A stretch of 35,318 nt of DNA from positions 1-35,318 of the forward strand of contig WGLP01000016.1 in the NCBI GenBank assembly GCA_016125505.1. The letters are read 5' to 3'. The position numbers and the translations under genes were made by a program. This document shows positions 20,329 to 31,323 of the stretch, piece by piece. How positions within the stretch are numbered: the first letter of the stretch is position 1; each line of letters opens with the position of its first letter. The notes beneath the pieces were generated by a model. That model was given only the letters and a program-made list of their open reading frames with translations. It did no database searches and was not told the origin of the DNA. This DNA is from Gammaproteobacteria bacterium. Lineage in GTDB: Bacteria > Pseudomonadota > Gammaproteobacteria > UBA6429 > Thiohalophilaceae.

Positions 20329-21684
20329 TTAGCCATCCTTCGTTACCGTCATTTCGGGAATAAACATTTTTCGTTTTAATGAATAGATCCATGCCCCCAG
20401 CGTTAATACGCCGTAGAGCGCAATCACGATATAGAATTGCAGTGGTTTGTGATTAAACTCGTAATACAAAATCAACAGGGTTGCCGTGCCCAGGCCCAGC
20501 ATGGCGGAGACAGCAACAATACTTGATGAGTGTGTCTGATGACGTATCCGGTAGTTAGCATAAGCCATCAATAAAGAAACAATCAGAAAGGTGATGCTGC
20601 CAAACTCAAGAATCAGCTCCAGCGTACCACCCAACACCAGTAAAAAGGCAATCATCGACATCGCCACGATGGCGACTACCGGAATACGGTTTTTACGTTT
20701 TGCCAGGATACCCGGCAAATAACCGTCCCGGGCAATCACTGCCATTTGCCGTGACGCGCCGAAGACCGTGCCACTAATCGCGCTGCTGGTAGCCAGCAAT
20801 GCGCCGGCAACGACGAGATCAGTACCCCAATGCCCCAGCACACCGTTTGCCGCGGAGGCCAGCGCGTACTCCTTGTTGCGGATGATATCCTCAAAAGGTA
20901 TCGCCAGTATCGCCCCCAGCGCCATGACGATGTACACCAGGGCAGCCAGGAAGATCGCAGAATAAATCGCCCTGGGAATATTTTTCTCCGGCTGTTCAAT
21001 TTCATTTACGGCATTGATCACCAACTGAAAACCTTCATAGGCCACAAACGTCAGTGATGCGACAATCAAAATGGCAAGCACACCAACATTATCTTCAGTG
21101 GCCAGCAACACGGGGAGTGTGGTGTTACTGTTGTTGATCAGCACGAATGAAATCACCACCAGTATCACCAGTTTGGTGTACACCATGAGGTCTTCCACCT
21201 TGCCCATGCCCTTGACACTCCAGACATTGATCAGGGTGAACACCAGGATCACTGCGCCCGCCACCACTTTGCGTATCCATTCCGTATCTGCGGTAGCCAG
21301 GCCGGAGATGGCATAGGCGGCGAAGGTATAGGCATACAGCGCCAGGGTGCTGATGTAACCGAAGATGACCCACCAACCGATCACCGAGGCGGCAAAAGGC
21401 GAGCTGGGAAAGGTCTTTTTGTAAAACGAGTAGGTAGCGCCTTCATCTTTGTAATACACGCCGAGTTTGATATAGGAATAGGCGGCAAACGCAGCCACCA
21501 CGCTGCCGATAGCAATGGCCACCGGCGTATAGGCGCCGATCAGGGAGACCGAGATGCCGAGGATGGTAAAGATGCCTCCGCCGACCATACCGCCGAGGGC
21601 GATGGCAATCAACTCGGGCACACCCAGATTCTTACCACGCTTGCGGTGACAGGAATGATTTTGCAGTTTGATGTCTTTTTGCAT
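20329..21684 (-). CDS. APC-family amino-acid/polyamine permease
   Basis: This 451-residue, highly hydrophobic protein has about 12 predicted membrane helices. The N-terminal LGVPELIAIALGGMVGGGIF contains the glycine-rich first helix, GGMVGGGIF, that binds substrate in APC transporters. Further conserved-looking segments include FVAYEGFQLVINAVNEIEQPEKNIPRA. It should move an amino acid or amine by proton or sodium coupling, but the substrate cannot be deduced. Its stop is 2 nt before trxC, so it is co-transcribed. In related stress loci this place is often held by the KefB potassium transporter. AGGAAA lies before the ATG. Confidence 0.9.
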   Translation of the reverse strand: MQKDIKLQNHSCHRKRGKNLGVPELIAIALGGMVGGGIFTILGISVSLIGAYTPVAIAIGSVVAAFAAYSYIKLGVYYKDEGATYSFYKKTFPSSPFAASVIGWWVIFGYISTLALYAYTFAAYAISGLATADTEWIRKVVAGAVILVFTLINVWSVKGMGKVEDLMVYTKLVILVVISFVLINNSNTTLPVLLATEDNVGVLAILIVASLTFVAYEGFQLVINAVNEIEQPEKNIPRAIYSAIFLAALVYIVMALGAILAIPFEDIIRNKEYALASAANGVLGHWGTDLVVAGALLATSSAISGTVFGASRQMAVIARDGYLPGILAKRKNRIPVVAIVAMSMIAFLLVLGGTLELILEFGSITFLIVSLLMAYANYRIRHQTHSSSIVAVSAMLGLGTATLLILYYEFNHKPLQFYIVIALYGVLTLGAWIYSLKRKMFIPEMTVTKDG

Positions 21685-21780
21685 TTTCCTGCTTAAAATG
21701 AATTAGCGAAATACTGATCGCACTAGAGTGACACTTTCATGGCCATGCACCAATTAACCAAAAAAGCTAAATCGTATACC

Positions 21781-22714
21781 CTAGCCATGATCAGGTAGCG
21801 GGGATTGTTCATCATGCCATTGCAGGCGCACCGGCGGCGCACTACCGTCTTTGGCTTGCCCTGCATACAGAGTGAGATGCGGATAGGGTATTTCGATGTC
21901 GCAGGCATCAAATGCATGCTTTAAACGGCTCAAATACGCCCGCCGCACATCCCATTGTTGGGCCGGACTAACCTTCATGCGTAAGCGTAAAATAACGCTC
22001 GAATCCGCCCATTGATCGACACCTGCCACTTCGGGGGGGCTCAAGTATGCGCTCATTGAATTCTGTATCACGCATCATGCCTTCCGCCGTTTCCTTCATC
22101 ACTTTCAGGGCCTCATCCACATCCTCGCGGTAGGCCACACCCACGTCGATTACCGCATAAGCGTAATTCAATGACTTGTTGATGACGTTGGTGATACTGC
22201 CGTTGGGAACGAAGATTACCTCGCCGTTGTAATTACGCAGCCGCACATAACGCAGTGTCATCTCTTCCACCACACCGGCGACGCCGCCGATTTCCACAAT
22301 GTCCCCGACCCGCATCTGCCCTTCCATGAGAATAACGAAGCCCGAGAAATAGTCCTTGACCAGGCTTTGTGCGGCGAAACCCACCGCAATACCGGACACA
22401 CCCGCAGTGGTCAGGATAGGGGCAATGGAAAACCCGAGGACGGATAAAATAATCGTTACGGCCACTGACCAGATGAGGATGCGTATCACGGAATTGGAAA
22501 CTCGCACCAATGTGTCAACACGCTTTACCTCTTCGGGATCCCCCTTGCGCTTCTTCAGGCGCTCAGCGGCAAGTCTTACCAGTCGCAACAGTAACAGGCT
22601 CGCAATCCAGGCGATAAGTAATATCAACAAGATTCGCAAGCTGCCCTGAAAAACCGGGAACGCCTCACTCAGTTCCTGCAGGTATTGTGAAATGAATTCC
22701 AACGTATCTCTCAT
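21781..22714 (-). pseudogene. mscS: MscS-family mechanosensitive channel, frameshifted in a C7 tract
   Basis: MscS-type channels open under membrane tension and release solutes. The first 225 or so residues read well: two N-terminal membrane helices (about 25-46 and 75-97), the pore helix region (ILTTAGVSGIAVGFAAQSLVKDYFSG) and the beta domain (VGDIVEIGGVAGVVEEMTLRYVRLRNYNGE). At 22033-22039 a run of seven C's (minus strand) replaces the expected six. This shifts the frame after EPP and ends the product 24 residues later. The correct frame continues as EVAGVDQWADSSVILRLR to 21781. With one C removed, the protein would be about 310 residues. A sequencing error or phase variation are both possible. 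A TTG at 22735 with TAAGGA upstream is an alternative start. Confidence 0.85.
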
Positions 22715-22756
22715 ATTAAATTTCTCTTGGGCCAAGACGAATCCTTACTTTTCTCT

Positions 22757-23737
22757 TTAGAACCATAAGCCGTTTACATGCCAGCGAGGCATGCGGGAAA
22801 TTGGGTATTGAGCATATTGCATTTTTGGTGCTCCAGAGAATTGCAACATCGACATAGCCGATTCGGCCAATTGCGGTTGCAAGGCCATCAGCCGGGCGAT
22901 GCGTTCTTCAGTATGCGGATGCGTGCGCAATAACGAAGGCTCGGGCACGCGCCGTCCGGGCAGAAAAACCCGTTCCAGCCAGCCGCCCTGTACTTGCTCA
23001 ATTTTAGCCAGGGCACGGGCCAACCCCTCTGGATCACCGGTAAGACGCGCGGCATTGAGGTCGGCATCGAATTCCCGGGTGCGCGACAGGGCCAGTTGCG
23101 CCAGGGCGCTAAAGTGAGGTGCAAAGATCAGCAGCGCGATGGCAAACCAGCTGATTGACACCTGGGTAAATAATATTAATGGCAGGTTTACCAGCAGCAG
23201 AAACTGGCCCATCAGCGACAGGATGCTGGTGGCCCGGCTGAACAGATCGGCCAGCCCCATCACCCACAGATCATTACTGCGTATATGACTGATTTCATGT
23301 GCCAAGACTCCGGCCAACTCGCGCTGATCAAGCTGACGCAACAATCCGTCAGTGATACCAATGGCGGCATTAGTCTTTGAACCAACCGCAAAGGCATTGA
23401 GCATCCGGCTGGGTACGTAATACAGTTCGGGTTGGGCGCTTAGGCCGGCACGTTCACCGAGTGTCGCCACCAGGCGCCATAGGGCCGGGGACTGCTCCGG
23501 TGTCAGCCGGCTGGCTCCATACATGCGCATGATCATCCAGGGTGAAAACGATGGGCTGAACAACACGCCGAAGAGGCCAACCACCAGCAGGATCAGCATA
23601 CCGTCCGCGCCCCACAACAGTTGCCCGAGCAGGATGACAAAGCCAGCCATGATCACCAACAGCAACAATGATTGCAGACGGTTGCGCCAGGCGTGTTGTA
23701 CCCAGACGCTGGTATCAATCGTTTGCAGTGACGCCAT
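22757..23737 (-). CDS. htpX: HtpX-like M48 membrane metalloprotease
   Basis: HtpX cleaves misfolded inner-membrane proteins and works beside FtsH. The 326-residue product has membrane helices near 22-42, 45-60 and two further around 160-200. The zinc motif HEISH is at 147-151, and the third-ligand Glu is in the SRTREFDADLNAARL segment near 215. It is longer than the usual 290 residues, mainly at the ends. The stop of cbpM is 6 nt upstream. It belongs to the minus-strand stress operon and precedes the MscS gene. HtpX is a known component of tLST-type loci. Confidence 0.9.
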   Translation of the reverse strand: MASLQTIDTSVWVQHAWRNRLQSLLLLVIMAGFVILLGQLLWGADGMLILLVVGLFGVLFSPSFSPWMIMRMYGASRLTPEQSPALWRLVATLGERAGLSAQPELYYVPSRMLNAFAVGSKTNAAIGITDGLLRQLDQRELAGVLAHEISHIRSNDLWVMGLADLFSRATSILSLMGQFLLLVNLPLILFTQVSISWFAIALLIFAPHFSALAQLALSRTREFDADLNAARLTGDPEGLARALAKIEQVQGGWLERVFLPGRRVPEPSLLRTHPHTEERIARLMALQPQLAESAMSMLQFSGAPKMQYAQYPISRMPRWHVNGLWF

Positions 23738-23743
23738 ACCTGG

Positions 23744-24058
23744 CTAGCCTTCCAGCCGTCGCAGACGCTGACGCATCTGCGCCAGCTCGTCCAGCAAATC
23801 CAACACCAGCGCCACGCCGGCGGTATTCACGCCCAAATCCTGTTGCAGTCGTTGTGCGCAACGCACCCGCTGGATGCTAATACCGGCAAAGCGCCAGCTT
23901 GCCGGTTGACGCCCACGCGGCTCAACCACCCCCTGTTCAACCAGTTCGAATACCTGTTCCGCCGTCAGCTTGCAGGCCCGGCACAGTTCCGCCAGTGTCA
24001 GATCAATCTGCTCTTCCAGGATGTCGCCCGACAACAGTTTCTCAAGTTCTTTAGCCAT
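23744..24058 (-). CDS. cbpM: CbpM, chaperone modulator of CbpA
   Basis: CbpM binds the J-domain of CbpA and inhibits its co-chaperone activity. The 104-residue protein has a MerR-like helix-turn-helix core (LTLAELCRACKLTAEQVFELVEQGVVEPRG) followed by a C-terminal helical tail (ALVLDLLDELAQMRQRLRRLE). Length and layout match CbpM. It starts 6 nt after the DnaJ-type gene, a conserved cbpA-cbpM pairing, and ends 6 nt before htpX. The gene is complete. Confidence 0.9.
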   Translation of the reverse strand: MAKELEKLLSGDILEEQIDLTLAELCRACKLTAEQVFELVEQGVVEPRGRQPASWRFAGISIQRVRCAQRLQQDLGVNTAGVALVLDLLDELAQMRQRLRRLEG

Positions 24059-24064
24059 ATCTGT

Positions 24065-25018
24065 TTACACCCCCAATCCGGCGCGTGGGTTGAAATCAAG
24101 CCCTCTTTTAAAATCATCGTAGGCCTGTTTGGCGGCATCGGTATCCGCTTTCGGCAGCGCGATCTGCAGCACCACGTAGAGATCCCCGGGTTGTTTGGCC
24201 GGAATACCGCGCCCCTTGAGGCGCAGCTTGCGACCACTTGACGAATTGGGTGGAATCTTCAGGTCCACCGTCCCCGAGGGGGTGGGCACCTTGACAGTCG
24301 CGCCCAGCGCTGCCTCCCAGGGCGCAACGGGCAAATCCAGAAACACATCCTTGCCCTCTACCTTATAGATAGGATGATCGCGGAACTCGACTTCCAGGTA
24401 GAGATCGCCGGCTCCGCCCTTGCCGATCCCGGCGCCGCCCTGCCCGGCTAGACGGATGTGCTGACCCTGACGAACGCCCTTGGGAATGCGTACGTTCAGG
24501 GTGCGCTCCTTTATCTGGGGCCTGCCATCGGGCCCGAGTTCGGAATGTTTCAGGGTGAGGGTTCGCGTGGCGCCACGATAGGCATCCTCCAGATCGATGA
24601 TTACCCTGGCATGGGTATCCTCGCCGCGCATATGGAACTCACGCTGGCTGCGTCCGCCATAACCACGCGTGTAACCGGCGCGCCCGAACAGGCTCTCGAA
24701 AAAGTCACTGAACTGCTCCGCATCAGCGCCGGTGAAACCGCCGCCATGAAACTCGAACCCTTGATCCCAGTCCGGTGGCGGACGGAAATCCTGGCCCGCT
24801 TTCCAGTTGGCGCCGAGTTGATCATAAGCCGCGCGCTTTTCCGGATCCTTGAGTACCTCGTAGGCCTCGCCGACCTCCTTGAAACGCGCTTCGGCATCCG
24901 CCTCCTTGCTGACATCCGGATGATATTTCCGGGCCAGCTTGCGGTAAGCGCGCTTGATCTCGTCCTGGGTGGCGTCCCGCTTGACCCCCATGATTTCATA
25001 GTAATCTTTGAATTCCAT
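24065..25018 (-). CDS. cbpA: CbpA/DnaJ-class II co-chaperone
   Basis: This 317-residue J-protein stimulates the DnaK ATPase and so feeds clients to DnaK and ClpB. The J-domain (about 1-70) has HPD at 33-35. A Gly/Phe-rich linker follows (about 80-125). Two C-terminal substrate-binding domains are present (KVPTPSGTVDLKIPPNSSSGRKLRLKG is in the second). The four-CxxC zinc finger of DnaJ is absent, so this is the CbpA class. It pairs with cbpM downstream. It is 79 bp after clpB and is probably in the same transcript. No sigma-32 site was seen in that gap. Confidence 0.92.
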   Translation of the reverse strand: MEFKDYYEIMGVKRDATQDEIKRAYRKLARKYHPDVSKEADAEARFKEVGEAYEVLKDPEKRAAYDQLGANWKAGQDFRPPPDWDQGFEFHGGGFTGADAEQFSDFFESLFGRAGYTRGYGGRSQREFHMRGEDTHARVIIDLEDAYRGATRTLTLKHSELGPDGRPQIKERTLNVRIPKGVRQGQHIRLAGQGGAGIGKGGAGDLYLEVEFRDHPIYKVEGKDVFLDLPVAPWEAALGATVKVPTPSGTVDLKIPPNSSSGRKLRLKGRGIPAKQPGDLYVVLQIALPKADTDAAKQAYDDFKRGLDFNPRAGLGV

Positions 25019-25097
25019 CTTGCCTCACATTCTTGTCAGAAGGCGTGCAGCACGATGTCACATCGCATCTGCACTTGGCGCTAATTTCGGTTTTAAC

Positions 25098-27695
25098 TCA
25101 ATCCACCAGTTCGGCCGTTACCGCGCTGGTAAAAATAAATTCACCCGACTCTACATCCACTTCAATGGTATCACCAGGCTGAAACTTGCCGGCCAGGATC
25201 TGTTGCGCCAGTGGGTTTTCCAGCTGATGCTGAATGGCCCGTTTCAACGGCCGCGCCCCGTACACCGGATCGAAACCGGCTTCTCCCAGCTTGTCCAGCG
25301 CCGCCTCGCTCACTTCCAGATGCAGGTCGCGATCGGCCAGCCGCCTGCGCAGATAGTCGATCTGGATATTGGCAATGGCGCGAATCTGTTCCTTGCGTAG
25401 CGGATGAAATACCACGATCTCGTCCAGGCGGTTGATGAACTCGGGGCGGAAATGCTGCCCGACCACTTCCATCACCCGCGCCTTGATCTCGGCGTAATGT
25501 TCTTCACCGGCGATTTCCTGGATCAGCTGGCTGCCGAGGTTGGAGGTCATGACGATGACCGTATTGCGAAAATCCACGGTACGCCCCTGTCCATCGGTGA
25601 GACGGCCATCGTCGAGGACCTGCAACAGGATATTGAACACATCCGGATGCGCCTTCTCTACTTCGTCGAGCAGGATCACGGCATAGGGCCGGCGACGGAC
25701 CGCCTCGGTCAGATAGCCGCCCTCTTCGTAACCCACATAGCCGGGCGGCGCGCCGATGAGCCGGGCCACGGAATGTTTTTCCATGAATTCCGACATGTCG
25801 ATGCGCACCATGGCTTCTTCCGTGTCGAACAGGAACTCGGCCAGTGCCTTGCATAATTCGGTCTTGCCCACGCCGGTGGGCCCGAGGAACAAAAACGAGC
25901 CATTGGGGCGGTTGGGGTCCGACAGTCCGGCGCGGGACCGCCGGATGGCATCGGACACCGCCTTGATGGCCTCGTCCTGGCCGATAACGCGGCGATGGAT
26001 ATTCTCTTCCATGTGCAACAGTTTTTCCCGTTCGCCTTCCAGCATCTTGGACACCGGGATCCCGGTCCAGCGGGAAATCACTTCGGCGATTTCTTCGTCG
26101 GTCACCTTGTTACGCAGCAGCTTCATCTCCTGCATCTCGGCCTGGGCCGCGCTAGCGAGCTGGCGCTCCAACTCCGGAATCTTGCCGTATTGCAGTTCAG
26201 ACATGCGCCCCAGATCCCCTGCGCGGCGCGCCGCTTCCATATCCAGGCGGGCGCGGTCCAGCTCTTCCTTGATGTGCGCGGTCCCCTGCAAGGCCGCCTT
26301 TTCAGACTTCCAGACCTCTTCCAGATCGGAGAACTCACGCTCCAGTTCACTGATCTGCTGTTCCAGATCCGCCAGACGCTTGCGCGAGGCCTCATCGCTC
26401 TCTTTCTTCAGCGCCTCGCGTTCGATCTTCAGCTGAATCAGGCGCCGGTCAAGCCGGTCCATTTCTTCCGGCATGGAATCGATCTCCATGCGCAGACGCG
26501 AGGCCGCCTCGTCGATCAGATCGATGGCCTTGTCGGGTAACTGACGATCGGTGATGTAACGGTGCGACAGGGTCGCCGCCGCGACAATGGCCGGGTCGGT
26601 GATCTCCACGCCATGATGGACTTCATACTTCTCCTTGAGGCCGCGCAGGATGGCGATGGTATCCTCCACGCTGGGCTCGTCCACCAGCACCTTCTGGAAA
26701 CGGCGTTCCAGCGCCGCATCCTTTTCAATATTCTGCCGGTATTCGTCCAGGGTGGTGGCGCCGACGCAGTGCAGCTCGCCGCGCGCCAGGGCCGGCTTGA
26801 GCATGTTGCCCGCATCCATGGCGCCTTCGGCCTTGCCCGCGCCGACCATGGTGTGTATCTCGTCGATGAACAGGATGACGTTGCCTTCCTGTTTGGCGAT
26901 ATCGTTCAACACCGCCTTGAGGCGCTCCTCGAATTCGCCGCGGTATTTGGCGCCGGCGATCAACGCCGCCATGTCCAGTGACAGCAGCCGTTTGTGTTTC
27001 AGGCCTTCCGGGACTTCACCGTTGACGATGCGCTGGGCCAGTCCTTCGACGATCGCCGTCTTGCCGACGCCCGCCTCGCCAATCAGCACCGGATTGTTCT
27101 TGGTGCGCCGTTGCAGCACCTGGATGACACGGCGGATTTCATCATCGCGGCCGATGACCGGATCGAGACGGCCCTGTTCGGCGCGCTCGGTGAGATCGAT
27201 GGTGTATTTCTCCAATGCCTGGCGTTGTTCCTCGGCATTGGGGTCGTTGACCGCCTCGCCGCCGCGGATTTTGTCAATGGCTTTTTCAATCGCCTCCTTG
27301 CTGGCGCCCGCCTGGCGCAGCAACTCACCGGTCTGCCCCTTGTCCTCCACCGCCGCCAGCACGAACAGTTCACTGGAGATGTATTGGTCCTTGCGCTGCT
27401 GCGCCAGTTTGTCGGTCAGGTTGAGCAGCTTGCCGAGATCGTTGGAGATATGCACCTCACCGCCGGTCCCTTCCACTTGCGGCAAATGATCGAGCGCCTG
27501 TCCCAGACCAGAGCGCAATTGATTGACGTTAACGCCGGCCTGGACCAGCAGCGAGCGCACCGAGCCGCCTTCCTGATTCAGCAAGGCCAGCAACAGGTGC
27601 GCCGGTTCGATGTACTGATGATCCCGGCCGACGGCCAGGCTCTGCGCATCGGCCAGGGCCATTTGAAACTTGCTGGTCAGTTTGTCCATTCTCAT
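25098..27695 (-). CDS. clpB: ClpB protein disaggregase
   Basis: ClpB threads aggregated proteins through its hexameric ring, helped by DnaK and a J-protein. The 865-residue protein has an N-domain (1-145) and a first AAA domain with GEAGVGKT at 206-213 and LFIDEIHT near 275. A full-length coiled-coil M-domain (about 400-525) follows, then a second AAA domain with GPTGVGKT at 605-612 and a C-terminal domain. The long M-domain and usual size identify ClpB instead of the ClpG/ClpK of classical heat-resistance islands. GGAG lies 8 nt before the ATG. It begins 33 bp after the S10 peptidase gene. It may be the only clpB or an extra copy; this window cannot tell. Confidence 0.95.
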   Translation of the reverse strand: MRMDKLTSKFQMALADAQSLAVGRDHQYIEPAHLLLALLNQEGGSVRSLLVQAGVNVNQLRSGLGQALDHLPQVEGTGGEVHISNDLGKLLNLTDKLAQQRKDQYISSELFVLAAVEDKGQTGELLRQAGASKEAIEKAIDKIRGGEAVNDPNAEEQRQALEKYTIDLTERAEQGRLDPVIGRDDEIRRVIQVLQRRTKNNPVLIGEAGVGKTAIVEGLAQRIVNGEVPEGLKHKRLLSLDMAALIAGAKYRGEFEERLKAVLNDIAKQEGNVILFIDEIHTMVGAGKAEGAMDAGNMLKPALARGELHCVGATTLDEYRQNIEKDAALERRFQKVLVDEPSVEDTIAILRGLKEKYEVHHGVEITDPAIVAAATLSHRYITDRQLPDKAIDLIDEAASRLRMEIDSMPEEMDRLDRRLIQLKIEREALKKESDEASRKRLADLEQQISELEREFSDLEEVWKSEKAALQGTAHIKEELDRARLDMEAARRAGDLGRMSELQYGKIPELERQLASAAQAEMQEMKLLRNKVTDEEIAEVISRWTGIPVSKMLEGEREKLLHMEENIHRRVIGQDEAIKAVSDAIRRSRAGLSDPNRPNGSFLFLGPTGVGKTELCKALAEFLFDTEEAMVRIDMSEFMEKHSVARLIGAPPGYVGYEEGGYLTEAVRRRPYAVILLDEVEKAHPDVFNILLQVLDDGRLTDGQGRTVDFRNTVIVMTSNLGSQLIQEIAGEEHYAEIKARVMEVVGQHFRPEFINRLDEIVVFHPLRKEQIRAIANIQIDYLRRRLADRDLHLEVSEAALDKLGEAGFDPVYGARPLKRAIQHQLENPLAQQILAGKFQPGDTIEVDVESGEFIFTSAVTAELVD

Positions 27696-27728
27696 AGCAA
27701 TATCTCCGAAGTCATGAATTCGTTCATA

Positions 27729-29324
27729 TTAATCAGCCTGTCGATAAAACCGGACGGCATCTTTGTACAAAGCCTCGCGCGAGCGCTGATGCAGATAAGG
27801 CATATGGCCACCATGATAAACCTTCAATGCGATGTTCTCTTTGATGGCCGGATCCAGCGCCATCTGCTCGATGGCGATCTCGGAGGCGAAATAGGGCGTG
27901 ACCAGATCGAACACCCCATGCACGATCATCACCCGCATACGGGAGTTGATGCTCATAGCCTGCTTCAGATCGGCTATGGCCTCGACAAAACCTTGCTGAC
28001 CTTGCAGCCCGGAACGCCAGTTCCATGATTCGAACACCTCGTCGTTCAGCAACTGGTAGGGCAGGTCGGTCTTGAAGGCCAGCCGATCCCGCACGTAGTG
28101 ATTCATGGCAGCGGCAACCGGCGCGTTGAGTTGCTCCAGATAGGGATCACCGTGCGTTAATAGCTGCGCCGCAGGCTCGGGATCGATGAGCGTGATCGAC
28201 GCATCGTACAGGCTCACCAGACGGCGCTGCTCCGCCAGCAGGGCCTTGGCGAACCGTGCCGGTGGTATGCGGCCACGCCAGCGTTCCACTGTGTCCGAGG
28301 ATAAGCCCGTGAGTTTTCCGGCCTGCGCCAACCAACCCTTTGTCTTGTTCCCGGCCAAACCGGTGAGATAATCGGACAACGCGACAGCTTCGATCTCGCC
28401 CAGCACGTCGCGCGGATCCTCCGCCGAATACTTCACAGCCTCACTACGCCGGTGAACGGACGCCGCCGCGGCATAGCTGGGCAGCAGGGCAACCCACGGC
28501 CACAGGCTGCGTTCATCCCCCCACAGCAGACTGAAATCCAGCGCCGGCGAGATCAATACCAGGCCGCTCGGCGCAACCCCGAAATCCGCTTGCAGCAGCC
28601 TCGACAGCCGCGCCACCCGGAACCCGCCGTAGCTCTCGCCCGCGAGATAGACAGGTGACAGCCAGCGCTGCTCGCGGGTCAAATAGCTGCGGATAAAACG
28701 CGCCAGCGCGTCGGTGTCTTCCGCCACGCCCCAGGCATGGGAATCCTGTGCGGCTGGCGAGGCGTCATCGGCCTGTTTGGGTTTTTCATCGCTCGCAGCC
28801 GCTTTTAATTCGCGGCTGTAGCCGGTACCGATGGGATCCACGAACACCAGATCCGTAAAGGCAAGCCAGCTCTGCGCGTTATCGCTCAGGCGCGCCGGCA
28901 TGGGCAACACCGAACCATTATCGGCAAACTCAACCCGTTGCGGCCCCAGGGCACCCAGGTGCAGATAAGCCGAGGCGGCGCCGGGCCCGCCGTTGAAGAC
29001 AAAGGTGAGCGGGCGCGCGCCCGTTTCATCCTTGAGCGTATAACTGATGTAAAAAATGTTCCCGATGGGTTTACCGTTGTCGTCCGTGATGTTCAGAGAG
29101 CCGGCCGTGGCGGTATACGCGCTCACCTTGCCGTTGAGCCGCAATTGATGTTGGGTGACAGATTGGTAGGCGGCATCGAGCGCACCGGTTGGCGTCGGCT
29201 TGCTATCCGCTTTGCCCGGTTTAGCCGCTTGCGCCGCGGCAACAACCCCGGTTAGCAGGAGGCTGCAAACCAGGACCGTCACCGCCAAGCAGACCCCATG
29301 GCTGTTTGTCTTTGCCGGGCACAT
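27729..29324 (-). CDS. Secreted serine carboxypeptidase, S10 family
   Basis: The product is about 531 residues from the ATG at 29324, which begins a good signal peptide (about 1-33); the ATG at 29339 adds five residues and has a poorer ribosome site. S10 hallmarks are FNGGPGAAS (oxyanion region, about 110-118), GESYGG with the catalytic Ser near 231, an Asp in GVFDLVTPY, and His in YHGGHMPY near the C-terminus. It should act in the periplasm or outside, trimming C-terminal residues. It lies immediately upstream of clpB. S10 enzymes in bacteria are uncommon partners for heat-shock genes. It may be read-through from its own promoter into clpB. Confidence 0.88.
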   Translation of the reverse strand: MCPAKTNSHGVCLAVTVLVCSLLLTGVVAAAQAAKPGKADSKPTPTGALDAAYQSVTQHQLRLNGKVSAYTATAGSLNITDDNGKPIGNIFYISYTLKDETGARPLTFVFNGGPGAASAYLHLGALGPQRVEFADNGSVLPMPARLSDNAQSWLAFTDLVFVDPIGTGYSRELKAAASDEKPKQADDASPAAQDSHAWGVAEDTDALARFIRSYLTREQRWLSPVYLAGESYGGFRVARLSRLLQADFGVAPSGLVLISPALDFSLLWGDERSLWPWVALLPSYAAAASVHRRSEAVKYSAEDPRDVLGEIEAVALSDYLTGLAGNKTKGWLAQAGKLTGLSSDTVERWRGRIPPARFAKALLAEQRRLVSLYDASITLIDPEPAAQLLTHGDPYLEQLNAPVAAAMNHYVRDRLAFKTDLPYQLLNDEVFESWNWRSGLQGQQGFVEAIADLKQAMSINSRMRVMIVHGVFDLVTPYFASEIAIEQMALDPAIKENIALKVYHGGHMPYLHQRSREALYKDAVRFYRQAD

Positions 29325-29513
29325 GAGGATATCCCGCATATTATCAATAAGCCTTTTTTATCTTTTATATTCAATGACTTATTTTCCCACAAAACGGTAA
29401 TACCATGAAAAATACCATGAGCGGAAAATCCTTCAAAATACTCGTAATTTGGTGCATCGACGACACCGCTACACAGCACCCTGTGAGCACTACCTGACCC
29501 CGCATTACAAACA

Positions 29514-29542
29514 TTGACAATCTTTGTTATCATGAATAGTAT
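29514..29542 (+). promoter_or_regulatory. Sigma-70 promoter of parDE
   Basis: TTGACA at 29514-29519 and TAGTAT at 29537-29542, separated by the optimal 17 bp, lie 34 bp before the parD ATG. ACAAT and ATTGT half-sites around the promoter may be part of the ParD operator. The rest of 29340-29513 holds nothing I can identify. Confidence 0.75.
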
Positions 29543-29575
29543 TGTTTATGTACGCATCTAATCTTGGAGGCCATT

Positions 29576-29833
29576 ATGCATATTTCACTCACGCCCGAGC
29601 TCGAATCTCACGTTAAAGCAAAAGTGGAAAGCGGCTTGTACAACAATGCCAGCGAAGTCATCCGTGAAGCGCTCCGTTTTATGGAAACCCATGAAGACTG
29701 GATTCACGAGCTAAAACTGGCTCGACTTCGTGAGCAACTGAAAGTCGGGTTAGACCAACTGGACCGTGGAGAAGGTATCGAAATCGAATCAAAGTCAGCG
29801 CTCGACACCCTGTTTGACGACATCAAACGCTGA
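29576..29833 (+). CDS. parD: ParD-type antitoxin
   Basis: This 85-residue antitoxin starts at ATG 29576, with GGAGG 5 nt upstream. The N-terminal ribbon-helix-helix (MHISLTPELESHVKAKVESG, then ASEVIREALRFME) binds the operator, and the acidic C-terminal part (about 50-85) binds the toxin. The length is typical. The gene appears intact even though its toxin is damaged. It lies right after the proteostasis island, on the other strand. Confidence 0.88.
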   Translation: MHISLTPELESHVKAKVESGLYNNASEVIREALRFMETHEDWIHELKLARLREQLKVGLDQLDRGEGIEIESKSALDTLFDDIKR

Positions 29834-29838
29834 CCTTC

Positions 29839-30114
29839 ATGGCATCCCATCAGCTCTTCATTGCGCCTGCGGCCAAAAATGACCTCAAGGACATATACCA
29901 ATACGGCCTGCGACTGTGGGGGCAAGCACAATCCAAAAGCTACCTGTCGACTATCAAGAACCAATTCTGGTTGCTGACTCAACAACCACTGATGGGAACC
30001 GAACGCCCAGAGCTGCTAGCAGACATCAGAAGTCTCCCCATAGAAAGCCATACCCTGTTTTACCGTGTGACATCTAAAAGGAACGGTCAGACAGGAAACA
30101 AGGCGCACTGTTAA
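29839..30114 (+). pseudogene. parE: ParE-type toxin, C-terminus replaced by IS110 sequence
   Basis: The gene starts 5 nt after parD. It encodes a ParE/RelE fold (LFIAPAAKNDLKDIYQYGLRLWG, then FWLLTQQPLMGTERPELLADIRSLP and HTLFYRVTSK). After residue about 80, the expected end of the fold (the last strand, normally carrying a basic residue and a VLHxR-type motif) is missing. Instead the frame runs on into RNGQTGNKAHC and stops. The change coincides with the start of sequence that belongs to the IS110 element. The missing tail is not seen on the other side of the IS, so a deletion must also have occurred. The toxin is probably inactive. Confidence 0.75.
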
Positions 30115-30146
30115 GCGGCGGCTCGAAAGACTTGTATGATTCATTC

Positions 30147-31291
<1,145 letters not shown>

Positions 31292-31323
31292 GTTGACTTG
31301 GGATCACAGTCGCTTGTTATGCC

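Noticed and set aside
25098..27695. Reading the disaggregase as ClpG/ClpK of the classical heat-resistance island.
   Set aside because: The length (865) and full M-domain are those of ClpB, and there is no extra N-terminal domain.
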